Part shown: piece after piece, positions 12,243-23,570 of the stretch | Numbering within the stretch: position 1 is the first letter of the stretch | How the letters are laid out: each line of letters starts with the position of its first letter | Assembly: GCA_030077755.1 (NCBI GenBank) | Contig: JAQJZZ010000010.1 | Span: 1,054,001 to 1,118,000, forward strand | Reading direction: 5' to 3' | Origin: Filosporella fistucella | Lineage: Eukaryota > Ascomycota > Leotiomycetes > Helotiales | DNA: 64,000 nucleotides | The notes under the pieces: generated by a model | What the model was told of the DNA's origin: nothing | The model's input: only the letters and a program-made list of their open reading frames with translations | Databases searched by the model: none | Program-made: the position numbers and the translations under genes

Positions 12243-13050
12243 TTACGGACATACCTTATTTAATCTTTGTTGTTTCTCTCCTGGTCTTAGCATGTCCAGC
12301 ATTCTACTACCCCTCTCATATCGTCTTCTGTAACTCGTTCCACACACACCACAGATAAGATGCGAGTCCGAATATCCGTTTTGTTCAAATAAGGTGTACT
12401 TCTCACATCTACCACCGCAGAATTGTAGATGCTTTGGCATGAACGAGCGGAGATGGTGGTGAAGCTCGCAGTGATGCAGTGAAAAGAGAACTGGGACACA
12501 GAATTTGCAGCCTTCCGGGTTAGGGATTGGATAATCAGACGAGGGGCTGCCTATGAGGAGAGAATAACGTAATGGAGTTGGTGTGAGAGAGTAGATGTAT
12601 TTACTGTCCTCATATCAGCCATTAATACTAATTGACTGTGAATTGAAAAATGTGCGATGTAGAACCCAAGCTTGATTTCGTGATGTATGGATTGCAGAAT
12701 ATAAAATCAGATCACGTTGGGGCGCGTATATAAGAAAATGTAGGATGGACTTACTTGACTAGGCTGAAGCAGGTGGCATCTATTGGGTTGAGTTCGGAGA
12801 AGATCTTGAGATGTATCTCTGGTGGCATAGCCAGAAATGGGACCTTGTCCTTTGCGAACAGCTTCCATAACTCTTCTTTCGTAGGGATAAGATAATTGAT
12901 ATCGTTTCGTGGGCGCTTCATGACGTCTTTAGAGATAGTAGTGGTGGTTGTGGATGCCATGTTGCTTGTGTTGACAAACCCTTCTGAGGGCTGATCAGCA
13001 GTCACTCTAAGGAATGACATAAGACCATGTAGGTGAATATTTCTAATCAT
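12243..13050 (-). CDS. Small F-box-like protein with cysteine-rich tail
   Basis: Two exons, 13050-12755 and 12546-12243, join in phase 2 and encode about 199 aa. The first exon ends with a recognisable F-box start, AMPPEIHLKIFSELNPIDA, preceded by a polar N-terminus. The second carries paired cysteines and histidines (HHCELHHH, CGGRCEKY, LICGVCGTSYRRRYERG), as in the many small F-box proteins of Leotiomycetes. F-box proteins recruit substrates to SCF ubiquitin ligases; the substrate is unknown. Start is uncertain: in-frame ATGs also occur near 13020 and at 12960. The 3' end is also uncertain, because the final codons overlap a good GTATGT donor, so a further exon ending past 12200 is possible. 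Confidence 0.6.
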
Positions 13051-13695
13051 GTGGTCAGCGTCTTACACTCAATTCTATGTGTATATATCGCTGTCGTTGT
13101 GTTTGCGAGTTCGTCACAAGGCTGACTACTCGGTGGGATGGTGTAGTTCTGCTCCCGGTGTGGGGGGTAAGCCTTTTGTGGGGTGGTGCCTGCCTGGTTT
13201 CGATGCATCAAGACTTTCATCGAGAAACAGGACAGCACTTCTGACTTCTTGGGTACTGGAAGCTCCTCGTTTTGATACCTTCAAATAAGACAAGGGAAAC
13301 AGAGCAATCCTAGTGTATTAAAAAAATGAAAAAGAGCTTAGTACGAGCTTGAGATCTCTAGGCGCTGTAACAGTTTTCTCTCAGCTAAATACCGACTGAT
13401 CTGAATCTGATTCATTCGCAGCAACTCGAAAATGTACTTAGATGTATACTATCTCCTACAGGAAGCGTCTTGACGATTTCTTCCGCCAATCTTGGCTGCC
13501 TACCATATCATCAGCTTGATTAGAGCACTTGCCTAAAAACCAGAGAAAGTTATAGATTATTTCAAGCCCTTCCGAGTTCAAGTCGAGTGTTTATTCCTTA
13601 GCTTGACGTTAGTAGCAAAGCAAATGAAGGATGAAAAGATCAACTGTAGATTCGCTGGCAATTCGACCTGATATTCTTGAAGGATAGAAACATAT
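13051..13695. other. Intergenic: F-box gene promoter and GET2 3' flank
   Basis: About 640 bases with no supported gene. The open frame at 13049-13288 plus lacks any family motif. Confidence 0.4.
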
Positions 13696-14706
13696 CTAAT
13701 CTCCTCTCCACCAGGCACAAACACCAAGCACGAAAACACAAACCATCGCGTCTGCACTGATGGTAGTCCAGATTCTTGAATATCGCAAGACCAAAGCTAG
13801 ATAGCCCTTATACGGCTCTGGCAGAAATCCCATAACCATACCCATCACCCCCCCTGGTTGTACTTTGCCCTTTTCCACAAAAAATCTGCTGCTCTGCAAT
13901 ATAATCTCAACTGTTGCAAAAATCCAAAAGAAGTGAATGCTTGCTGGGCTTAACAGCTCTTCTCCTGTGTTGGTAAACCCTAATCCGCTTCTCTCCCTCT
14001 CGAAACGAGTTCCAGTGAAAGTTGTTGTGAACGCAATGTACAAGCCCAGGCCCAAGGCAAATACTGCATGGACAATTCTCCAGAGATAGGCATATGGATC
14101 TGCTGGAGCAGTCTCAGGGGCGCCTGGCATACCTGGTATTGAAGGCATCCCCGGGAATGAGGGCATACCTCCAGCCCCCTCTTGTGGCATACCTCCCATC
14201 ATCTGTTGTAGCATCTTCATTATGGGATCCTCTCCTGGAACGCCGCCCGGCATTTGCCCCATTCCTTGAAACCCAGCCAAAGGATTTGCGCCTGGGGGAG
14301 GGGTGGCTGTTGGGTCAAAACCGAGCATCATTTGACGAAGAGCATCGTCGTTCATCGCTTGAGAATTTGGTGAAGGCGAGGCATTGAGGGGAGCGCGAGC
14401 AGAGCGCTGGGGTTCATAGAAGTGCTGCGAGATATCGACTTCATCTGGGTCCGCATGGGATGAGACTGTAGGCTGAGGTGGAGGATCTGGCAATGTGAGT
14501 TTGAGTTAGGGCAACGATATGGCGGACTGGTGACTGAACAAACCTCGCTGAACCCCTCCACCCAGACCCGTAATTTTATTTAGTCGAGCCGAGCCTCCTG
14601 CGCGAATTTTGGCTTCCCGTCGTTCTTTGCGAATTCTTGCTTGCTCGGCCGCACTTGACGGTGGTGTGCTGGCCTCAGAAGAGGCTGGAGGTGGCGTGTC
14701 TGCCAT
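13696..14706 (-). CDS. GET2: GET complex subunit Get2-like (tail-anchored protein insertion)
   Basis: ER-membrane receptor subunit that captures the Get3 ATPase carrying tail-anchored proteins. Exons 14706-14544 and 14486-13696 encode 317 aa. The N-terminus carries the basic Get3-binding helix ARIRKERREAKIR at about residues 23-35, the hallmark of Get2 and CAML. A Gly/Met/Pro-rich linker follows (many GMP repeats, about residues 105-185). Three hydrophobic segments then follow: YLWRIVHAVFALGLGLYIAF, SIHFFWIFATVEIILQ and ISADAMVCVFVLGVCAWW. The three-helix C-terminus with an N-terminal basic cytosolic helix fits Get2; sequence conservation outside these parts is low in the family. Confidence 0.85.
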
Positions 14707-16793
14707 TTTGCTGGAAAAATGTGACAGTCTGAGTTACGTTCATAAATGGGTGCCTTGTAGTATCCTTCAGCCCGGGTTTGGGTATTTAGAGACAGTCGAT
14801 TTTCGGAGGCGGATCACAGTCGTTGCGATGGTTGCGTGAAGAATTGATCGAGGAGAGAGGAGCAAGCAAATAGGTCGATATTTCGCTGTAAAGGGAAGGC
14901 GGTGGAGTCGTTTCGGTAGTCTCACTCTTGAACCGAGAAACTTCGGACGAGGGCGGAGAATCAGAAAGCCAGTTTGACATCATCAATAGATCAGAACATC
15001 ACCAAATATCCACACTCCAAATGCCTGCAAGCTCTGACTAGATTTCAGCTATGCTGATTCGTTCTAGAATTACTTGGCGCATTTATTTGCGTTCATCTCA
15101 TATCAATACGTGAGAGACAGCTCTTGGCGGCATCGTTTGCCAAAGCTGTCAGATTGATAGTCAGCCAGTCCGAAATGGGCGATATCCAGCGAGTTGCTGC
15201 GTCACGATTTGAAGAAGAAAAATTCTTCACGTTGACAGCCTGGACATATAGGACTATCTCACGCTGCACATGCGTCTCAAATGGCTTGGCTGTTGTATCT
15301 TTTGCTAGAGAAGTACGACGACATCACTATTGCACTCCCTTGGCCCACGGTGTCCAATACTTGAACACTTAGTGGACTGAAACGCGAAATCCCAACGAAT
15401 AATAAGATTTTGCATAGTGGCATCGTATGAAAATTGAAAAGCGGGATCGTCATCACAGATCATAATCCATCCATGCAGTCATGGTCCGCGCTGCCGTGTT
15501 TCTAAGCTTAATGCTCCTCGCATTTTGTTCCCAGGTGAAGAAGGCTGACAATCAGAGCTATGCAGTTACCAGGCTTTATCATCTGCGTAAATTCAAGCTC
15601 GGGACCTACGCGGAATCACCTCACGAGAACTATTATGGGTGTGGCCAAACAAGCTCTACCTTAAGGCGTAGCAGCAGCAAACCTCAATTGGTGATCAAAT
15701 GCGAGCAAAGGCTTTCCAAAAAATTGGTTCGCAATCCTGTGGATAGATTTGCAATAGTCCTGCCTCCTCATTACAATCCAAAACCAGTAATTATTAGCTT
15801 TGCTCCCAATTTACCCCCGATTTATATCGTAATCGACATATTTGACAATCCAATCTCTTGAAGGATGTCTCATAAATTAATAACAAATCAAACTAGTATG
15901 AAAGTCTTTTAAATAGGTAGAGCTTTTCGATAGTATATTGTTCGTACTTTGAATCTCTACCTATTGTAAATAGTCATAGTTTGTAAATCGAGCAAGGGGG
16001 TTCAGCGTTGAGTCGACGTACGACAACTTTAGCAAGTTTTGTGTGCCACTAATTGATTGAATCGAAGGTGGCTTCAGCTATACCGTGAGATGCGGAGACT
16101 CATACCAGACCCTTCACGGCAGAATCAGTCGAATCAAGGAACCCAGCGTTCACTGCCCGTACCAAGAGACAGATATGAAAATCGATCTGCATCTGTCCTT
16201 TTGTTCGCGGTGCCATAACCAGTCAAAGCCAACAAGTGTAGGCTGATAGACTGAAAATCCTATTAAATTTAGAAAAGGAAGCATGCAAGGCTGTAACCAA
16301 CACTTCACTTCAGCAGCCTCCCAACGGCTCCTTCACGCAGCAGATTGCGAACAGACCAATCGCGCTTCGTCGCTGTGGATGACTAATACTGCGTCTGGAC
16401 CGTTGATTGGTTTCCAATTTCCGAACGAGGCTCATGTAAATTTAAGGTTTCCGTGCCTCATCACTTTTGCTACCGTTTTGCCGACCCCCGACTTGGGTAC
16501 GCGCATGCTCGCAAGTCTTGACCCCGACATGTTATGACACTGCCCCAGATGTGCACCAACCCAAAAATGTACCAACCCGAGAAGGAATATAAGATAAGTA
16601 TGATTCTCCTTTCTGATAGAATGCTATCAGTCCTCAAGTCCTCCTTCCTCTCAATAAGTCATTCCACCTTTCATAGGTACTTATTTTGCCCTTAAGCCCT
16701 TGCTCCAGGCGTACTTGAGCTGCCAAAGTATTCAATCTTCAATACCTCAATTCCCATAATTAATTCCTATAAATTCTACTCACTATCACCATC
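14707..16793. other. Long intergenic region upstream of GET2 and of the RTA1-like gene
   Basis: About 2.1 kb. The segment 15850-16010 is AT-rich. The stretch just before 16794 is CT-rich with short AATTCC repeats, like a fungal core promoter. The only candidate gene is the small open frame at 15481-15861, listed separately. No tRNA recognised. Confidence 0.4.
15481..15861 (+). CDS. Doubtful small open frame with signal-peptide-like start
   Basis: Single open frame of 126 aa. The start MVRAAVFLSLMLLAFCSQ looks like a signal peptide. The rest has two cysteines, is basic and has no family motif I recognise. It could be a small secreted protein or chance. No intron evidence, and the surroundings are non-coding. 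Included only as a candidate. Confidence 0.2.
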   Translation: MVRAAVFLSLMLLAFCSQVKKADNQSYAVTRLYHLRKFKLGTYAESPHENYYGCGQTSSTLRRSSSKPQLVIKCEQRLSKKLVRNPVDRFAIVLPPHYNPKPVIISFAPNLPPIYIVIDIFDNPIS

Positions 16794-17929
16794 ATGTCCA
16801 ACAAGACTCACTCTCTCGGCAACGGTCAAGGAGTTGGGAATGCAACCTTGCTTGCGAACCCAACCCTCTGCACTCTCGAGACCTGCGATCTCTCCATGGC
16901 TTCTTTCGAATACCTGCCCACGAAATTCGGCAACGCATTCTTTGCTGCAATATTCGGGGCGCTCATCGTCGGTCAGCTGTTCTTGGGCATCAAACATAAG
17001 ACATGGGGATACATGATTGCTATGCTATTAGGCATGATCTTAGAGCTGGTCGGTTATATCGCTAGATATATGCTCCACGACAAGCCTTTCAACGATGATA
17101 ACTTTCTCATTTACCTAGTCTGCTTGACAATAGCTCCAGCTTTCTTGAGTGCATCAGTTCGTCACCGAACATCTTCTACTTCTAACACATACTAACCTCA
17201 CTTATCATAGATCTATCTCTGCCTGGCGCGCATCATAACTGTCTACGGAGAGACACTATCTCGCTGGAAGCCTCGCACATACACCCTCTTCTTCTGTACA
17301 TGCGACATTATTTGTTTGGTTCTCCAAGCCCTCGGAGGCGGTATCGCCGCAACATCAAACGACAAGAAGACCAACGATCTAGGAAAGAACCTCATGTTAG
17401 CAGGTCTTGTCGCTCAAGTCATTTCCCTTACCGCATTCGCAGTCGCAAGTGCAGATTTTGCTCTAGCTGTCTGGAAGAAGAAGGGAATGTGGAACGCACG
17501 TTACCTCAACATTGTGCACTCAAAACTCTTCAAGGCATTCTTAGCCGGTATGTTATTCTCAACCTCACAAGCCTTCTTATCCTGACATCCATAGGTCTCC
17601 TCACAGCTACAGTCACAATCTTCGCCCGAAGCGTGTACCGCTGCGTCGAACTCTCAGGCGGGTTCAACAGCCAGCTATTCGTCGGACATGAACCCCTCTT
17701 CATGGTTCTCGAAGGCACCATGATCGTCGTTGCTTGTGGCTGCCTCACATTCCTACACCCAGCACTCTGTTTCCAAGGCACTTGGCATGATGCCAATTTC
17801 ACGTTCCGCACCCCAAAAGCTGGTCGTGGAAAGGCATATACGGCTTCTAGTACTGACGATGAGGAAAGTCGAGTTCAGAATGGGATTCCGTTGAATAATG
17901 TAGAGACTGCGTACACAGGGCAAAAGTAG
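16794..17929 (+). CDS. RTA1-like lipid-translocating exporter family protein
   Basis: Seven-helix plasma-membrane protein of the fungus-specific RTA1/RTM1/RSB1 family, linked in yeast to toxin resistance and long-chain-base efflux. Exons 16794-17156, 17211-17547 and 17595-17929 join in frame and give 344 aa. Family features include a glycosylatable extracellular N-terminus with NAT and a cysteine pair, EYLPTKFGNAFFAAIFG at the first helix, GYIARYML, IYLCLARIITVYGE, ALGGGIAATSNDKKTNDLGK in the loop after helix 4, and a conserved SVYRCVEL motif. The C-terminal tail is polar and cytosolic. The substrate cannot be told from sequence. Exon 1 ends at TCA with donor GTTCGT, weaker than the others, but the phase and family alignment support it. 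Confidence 0.9.
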
Positions 17930-18653
17930 ATTTAAGATTTGGTATTATACTACTTGGTAGGGAGCGCGCATGATTTGGAGTGTATTGTTTTATACCATGG
18001 TTCTTTCCATTATGGATTTTGTACGTATACATGAATGTGGGATGAGTAAGAGCATGTGCAGCCGGATGTTCGTGACTGGTAACATGATGGCGTCCAGGTA
18101 GAACAGTAGCGAGAGCTTTTATAGAATCACAAATTTTAGATGTTCGACTTTCTCTACTGACTATATCTAATGTTAATTGACAGTGCTTCTTTTTAATAAG
18201 GCCTTGAAGTAATTGCTCAGCTAGATCTTGCACATTAGCTGGAACTTTTTGTTCTTTGGAAGCTGGCACATTGTAAGGCTAGTCCTTTTCTTCTTCCAGC
18301 TAAGTGCCTGCCGTACGCCTGACTTACATACTTGAGAAGCTTACTGCGATCACGGCTAAATTAAGTTGATTCCACGAAGAGCATATCACGGAATGTCATA
18401 TTGTACCATAGGTTTCCCTAGCATACGCTGCCGATAATTCTTTGAGTATTGCGAATTTAGCGGGTGATCAATTTCAACATATCAAAAGTCAAAATCAAAT
18501 TCACATGAAAGTTTTACAAACCTCAATACCATAAACATGAGCATCTATGAGGTATTTATGTATGCACACTCTTTAATCATCTCGACTAGTTACAGCCAAC
18601 GAATTGGGGTAATCCTATTTCCATTCCTTTTGTATCGCGCCGAGGGAACACAT
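17930..18653. other. Intergenic between convergent genes
   Basis: About 720 bases of 3' flanks with no supported gene. The open frame at 17847-18269 minus overlaps the RTA1-like 3' end and lacks motifs. Confidence 0.4.
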
Positions 18654-21014
18654 CTATTCAAAGACAATTGCAGCCTTGATAGCGGACTTGTTCTTCATGG
18701 CCTCCAAGCACTCGCCCCACTGTTCGAGCTTGTAGGTCTTGTTAACAATGCCCTCAACCTTGACCTTGCCACTGTCAAGATAATCAATTGCAGCAGCTAG
18801 TAGTATTAGCACTTAAACACTTAAATATTGGCATCACGTGGAGAATACTTACGGAACATATAAGTCTCGGAGAAAGATCCCAAGATAGTGATTTCATCGC
18901 CGAAGATCTTGGATGGTGGCCAAGAGACACGGGCGGATGCGGCATAAACTCTGTCGCCCTTGTTAGCTAATTAAGTTGGAAAACATCAGGGAATTCCTTA
19001 CCCGTAGCAGACGAGCTTTCCACCTCGTCGAACATAATTGATGGCATCCTCAAGAATCTTTGGAGATCCAGTAGCTTCGACTACGATATCAAAACCGTAT
19101 GGGTTGTCCGACTTGATCTTTTGGAATTGGACCTCGGGATCAGTACGGGAGAGCTCTATGTACTCCTACGACTGGATTAGTATACTGGCTCAGATTATGA
19201 TTGTGCAACAACTCACATCACCCGCACCGAGCTTCTTTGCCAAGTTCATCTTCAATCCTGGAGGAGCAGCAACAACAACGTGGCAACCACCGTTTTGTCT
19301 GAGCATCTGTGCAAGTCTGTGATCTTTTAGTACTGAAGAGTAACACGGGTGGGAGATTTTACACCAAACCAGTTGGTCCAGCACCAAAGATAAGTACAGA
19401 CGAGCCAAGCTTGGGTGCAATCTTTTCGAGTCCGTGAGCAGCACATGATGCTGGCTCTAACAGAGTAGCATCGACATCAGAAAGGTTGTGAATCTTAAAG
19501 ACCTTTCCTGCTGGATATGCGCAGTACTCGGCGAAACCACCATCCATGGTGACGCCGTGGGCCTCGAAGTGTTCGCAGAGCAGGAGTTGTCCTCGTCGAC
19601 AATAGAAGCACTCGTTGCAAAGCTCGGAGTTACTTGAAAATGTTAGGTTCTGTACTACAACGTGTTAGGCGAAGGGAGGACAGACTCTGCGACAACGCGC
19701 TCTCCCACTGTGAAGCCCTTGACATCTTTACCGATGGCAGCCTGTAGATTGAATTTATCAGATCTTGTTACTCCCAAATATAGGCGGTCGCAAGTGCATG
19801 CTTCTGATCTCGAGCTTTCAAAATATGCAGTGAAGCTTCGCAGGCTTGGGAAGTACTTACAACAACTCCGACGGTCTCATGTCCTAAAATTCTGTTAGTG
19901 ACACTCTTTGTCCAAAATCAAGTAAAGTTGAAGGCCATTTATCGGGTACGGGAACGATCACTTGATCTATAGGGGACGTATTCTCCTGGATCCTTCATCC
20001 CGCACCTTTCGTGAACAGCTTGCATGTATCTCCAGCTTGGAGATTGAAAACAGGCTCAACAGATCCCATCGAAATGAACTTCCATGTTGTTGATACACTA
20101 TAGTGTAGATCTTGTAGACAAGGAAATCTGCAGTGTCGTGGAAGTTGATGCCCAACTTCCTCGGTATTTTAGGAAGTTGAAGGGGCCATCATCCGTACAA
20201 AATAGAAAATTGACAGGGGCATCTCTGCAGTGCTGGCAATATTTCAACCGTTGAAGAGGAAATTTTCCAGAATTCATAGCCTGAATGCTCAAGGCTTCCC
20301 AAGTATTTTGTCCTCTAAGAGCAGTTCGGATTCGATTCTTTCTTTGACGAGGCTGGGACAGAAGGGGAAATTTATCCGAGGCTCGACGTACCGGGGATGA
20401 GGGGGAACTGTAAAGGGGGGTGTTAGCGTCTTATTCATCAAGAGTGTTTAGCCTGATGGGGCAGTGGAGCAGCACCCATCAAGGTGTGAGATCATCTCAT
20501 CTACCACCAATTGGAGAAGGACCTGAAGGTGGAGAGATGTGATGGGGAGGTATATATAAACCGAGAGACCCATTGTCACAATGACTTACCTTTGCAATGA
20601 ATTCTCCTTCGTGAATGTGCCTGACAACATTGTGTTAGGAAGTTGATGTTTTCTCACGAGAGAGCAAAGAGCCTCACAAATCAGTGCCGCAGACACCACA
20701 AGCCTACTGTACGTTAGCCTTCCCTCCAGATATTCAACGGCCAGAAGAAAGTACTAACCTTGACCTTGATCAAAACATCGTTATCTCTGATCTTTGGAAG
20801 CGGGACAGTGACGATTCCGTACTCCTCTGGCTTGGAGTATCTGGCGTAGAAGGCATATCAGTTCCAGCTCAATTACACTCTTTATGGAAGGGCAGCAGTG
20901 GAATGAGATTTCAAGCTCGCCGCCGACAATCGTCTCGCACAAGAAACCTTCAGCTTCTTGGAAAGCGGGGTAAACCTACCTCAACGCCTTCATTTCCTTG
21001 GGAAGAGAAGCCAT
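18654..21014 (-). CDS. Zinc-dependent polyol/alcohol dehydrogenase (arabinitol/sorbitol dehydrogenase type)
   Basis: Medium-chain dehydrogenase with two zinc sites and NAD(P) binding; likely oxidises a sugar alcohol. I assemble twelve exons: 21014-20980, 20840-20759, 20703-20678, 20620-20590, 20407-20392, 19883-19861, 19741-19686, 19632-19363, 19316-19217, 19165-19002, 18950-18853 and 18796-18654. All join in phase and give 347 aa, the usual MDR length. Motifs: [16 protein letters not shown] (catalytic-zinc Cys), [10 protein letters not shown] (GHE), [16 protein letters not shown] (structural zinc), [13 protein letters not shown] (Rossmann fold) and [13 protein letters not shown]. Intron 5 is about 508 nt, far longer than the others. 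The donor of the exon ending at 19686 (GTCTGT) is weak. Substrate cannot be fixed; D-arabinitol, sorbitol and xylitol dehydrogenases all share these motifs. Confidence 0.85.
20140..20180. repeat. Inverted repeat with a third copy, inside a long intron
   Basis: GGAAGTTG (20140-20147) faces CAACTTCC (20153-20160) with a 5-base loop, a perfect 8-bp hairpin. GGAAGTTGA recurs at 20172-20180. The 11-mer GGAAGTTGATG at 20140-20150 is repeated exactly at 20638-20648 in another intron of the same gene. Confidence 0.6.
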
Positions 21015-22693
21015 GATGACGGGTTTTGGACGTGGTATTTGTTTTTGTAGTGGTAAGTGAGAGGTTGCAAAGATATCGAATTTACTAAAGCAAGTACAGG
21101 CAACAGGTATACGAAAAGTCTGACAGCAGGAAGCTCTTTCCTCTTAAGTAGTCTCCCAATTTGTGGGAGAGAGCTCGGGCTTCTTTCCTTGCTCCTATTG
21201 CTCCTACACCCTTATCTCTTCCCTGTTCGATGGGACGATCTCACCCCGCTGAGGCGTGTTTTCTAGTCTAAATGGTGGCTCACCCCACCACAACCATTGT
21301 CCACATCCACATCCACATCCACATGCATACCTAGGTACGCTCGAGGTACGGTGTCTTGGAAGGAGAATTACGGAATACCTACCAATCGACCTACCATCTA
21401 CCTATCTAGTGTGAGGAAAAGTTTGGCTAGACTTCCTCACACGGGAATGAAAGGCAGCAGAAATACTCTCATCTCGTATGTTGAGACTGCATCACACTCG
21501 TGACAGCGTGCAATTGGCCCTCTCCATCGGCTGCAGCTGCACACCGTTAACGTTCGCCGCTGTCCGGAAATCTCTCACTGCTTCCGGCCTCAATATTTCA
21601 TGAATTTCGCACTTTCAAGCAGGGCCACGGCAGTGTCACCGACTTTGCTGACATTAAGTTTTGTCGCCGAGATTCGGTTGAGCCCAATCGAATCGGACAA
21701 TCCAGCCACAAATGCAGCGGAGTTGGGTTAGTTTACCGTACATTTGTATCAGAAAGCGGCAGTGAAATACTCACTAGCAAAAGACCAGCATTGCTCTGTC
21801 GAGAATTTGAAAAACAATTAAATTGTATTAAGTAGCAGTTGTAATTGGCATAAGCGGGAAATTAGGTAACAGGTTGGTTTCAAATAAGGCTTCATGCAAT
21901 AAGGCAATGATTGAACCTCTGCCTTGCTACAATCCGATTGCGGTCCGTAGCTCATCATTGAATGTGCATTCGCTATGTGGACCCTTTGCGACGCCGCTTT
22001 ATTCAATCAACTATCGCGGGGTTGAACAAGTCATGAGGTCCCAAACGAATTCGCTCTGGTGCAAACTATATCATGCACGAAAAACGCTACACATCGCTAT
22101 CTCTCTGTTTTCCATATTTTGTTTTGAATTCAACCCATTGCTTTTTACGGAAATTTCAGCTCCAACCAAATCCGGGGAAGTCCAATGCGCGGAATAGGTA
22201 GGATTTTGCTCTGTCATAGGCGTGGAGAAGGAATTGCGAATCGCGGGACGGCCGTAGAGATTGCTGTTGCTACTAGAGCGTAATGAGAAGACAGGAAGGG
22301 TTAAGAATTGAGGCATTTCTATCGGCTTGTGCTTTTTAAAAGCGGACTTTCATCCCACGCCTCGGTCAATCACGGCACACCTATGCAAGTATACAAATAT
22401 TGCTTTTGTAGATATCAATCCATACATTTCACCAAAATATTGACCAAATCGAGGCATTATCATGATAATATCGGGTAGGAAAGGTTGTATTTCACGACGT
22501 TGTGACCGTAAAAGTCTTGGAAGAAGCTCGTTATGCTATCTGACATTTTTGAAGTGTCAACTTCCAACTTCGACCTATTCTCCCCCGGCGATTTCTGTCA
22601 CTCGACCAAGTGCGCTACTACTCAGTCCAACCATCAAGAGTGTATATGAGGTATTTCTGTCGGATGCACAAGCAAGCAGAATGAAATGCCAAA
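21015..22693. other. Long intergenic region upstream of the polyol dehydrogenase, reaching the RPS10 3' end
   Basis: About 1.7 kb. It holds a short CCACAT tandem repeat (21301-21324), a cluster of CCTACC/ACCTAGG words near 21330-21415, and AT-rich sequence around 21780-22200. No supported gene. Open frames such as 21874-22197 have no recognisable content. Confidence 0.4.
21301..21324. repeat. CCACAT hexamer tandem repeat, four units
   Basis: Four perfect copies of the 6-base unit CCACAT, about 290 bp upstream of the dehydrogenase start codon. Confidence 0.8.
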
Positions 22694-23321
22694 TTAAGAA
22701 GGAGGAGCAGTTCCATCACGAGTAGCTCCACTGCAGACAAATTAGAATGTAGACTCCAGCAACAAAATGAATTCAGCTTACCCTCGGCCAGCACCACGTC
22801 CGAAACCACCACGGAATTGAGGAGCAAACTCTCCAGATGGGGCACCCTCCTTGCCTTCACCAGCATCACGTCTGCGGTATCCTCCCTCACGATCACGGTC
22901 ACCACCACGGCCGCCACGTCCACCGAAAGGCTTGCGCTCACGCTCACCCTCGCCACCCATCATTCCACGAGGAGGTGCGTGAGATCTTTGTTGCTTGATG
23001 TGAGTAGCAGGGACAATCTCAGCGGGAAGGTGGAGCCATTCGCGGAGGTAATCGAGACCCTCTGGGGTGAGAGTGTAGTAGTAGTATTGCCATGAGAACT
23101 GGGTCTTGACGTATCCACGGGAGGTAAGGGATTGGCAGGCCTTGACAACGTAAAGGTTCTTGGTGTCAATGTCGTTGTGCTTTGGGAGGTTGTAATCCTT
23201 CTTTGCGACGAGTACGCCCTCACGGAACAGGTACTCGTGGATCTTCTTGCGGTCTGCCTTTGGGATAAGCCTGTTGATAATTAGCAGTGATACTGCAAGC
23301 TTCAGCGATTAACACTGACAT
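22694..23321 (-). CDS. RPS10: 40S ribosomal protein S10 (eS10)
   Basis: Small-subunit ribosomal protein at the beak of the 40S. The body exon 23270-22782 encodes [40 protein letters not shown] and [15 protein letters not shown], then an RGG-rich tail, all characteristic of eS10. No in-frame ATG begins this exon. The start codon is instead assembled across an intron: AT at 23321-23320, donor GTCAGT, acceptor CAACAG, then G at 23270. At the 3' end a stop follows GRGAGRG at 22778-22780. However, a GTAAGC donor there and an acceptor at 22731 yield a last exon 22730-22694 ending [12 protein letters not shown], close to the APPS endings I recall for other filamentous fungi, so I prefer this 175-aa form. 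The unspliced alternative is 164 aa. Confidence 0.92.
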
Positions 23322-23570
23322 TTTGGCGGTTGTCGACTGTTTGTGGTGGTCGTTGAAGATTTGGAGAAGTTCGCGAATTTTGATTTAATCAATTTGGTGT
23401 GCGCTCTCGCTTGAATGATTTGTGGCTGAACGCGCTAAAAAGATTATGCGCTAGCTCGGTCCCAGCCACATCGAGTTCAGCCTTGAATGTTTCCAATCAC
23501 TTATGTCGTGATACCTAACATTAACTTTAAATCGCACCCACCATTCGAGTACGCAAGAAAATCACTTATA

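Noticed and set aside
16283..16537. 84-codon frame upstream of the RTA1-like gene
   Set aside because: No motif and within promoter-like DNA close to a well-supported start.
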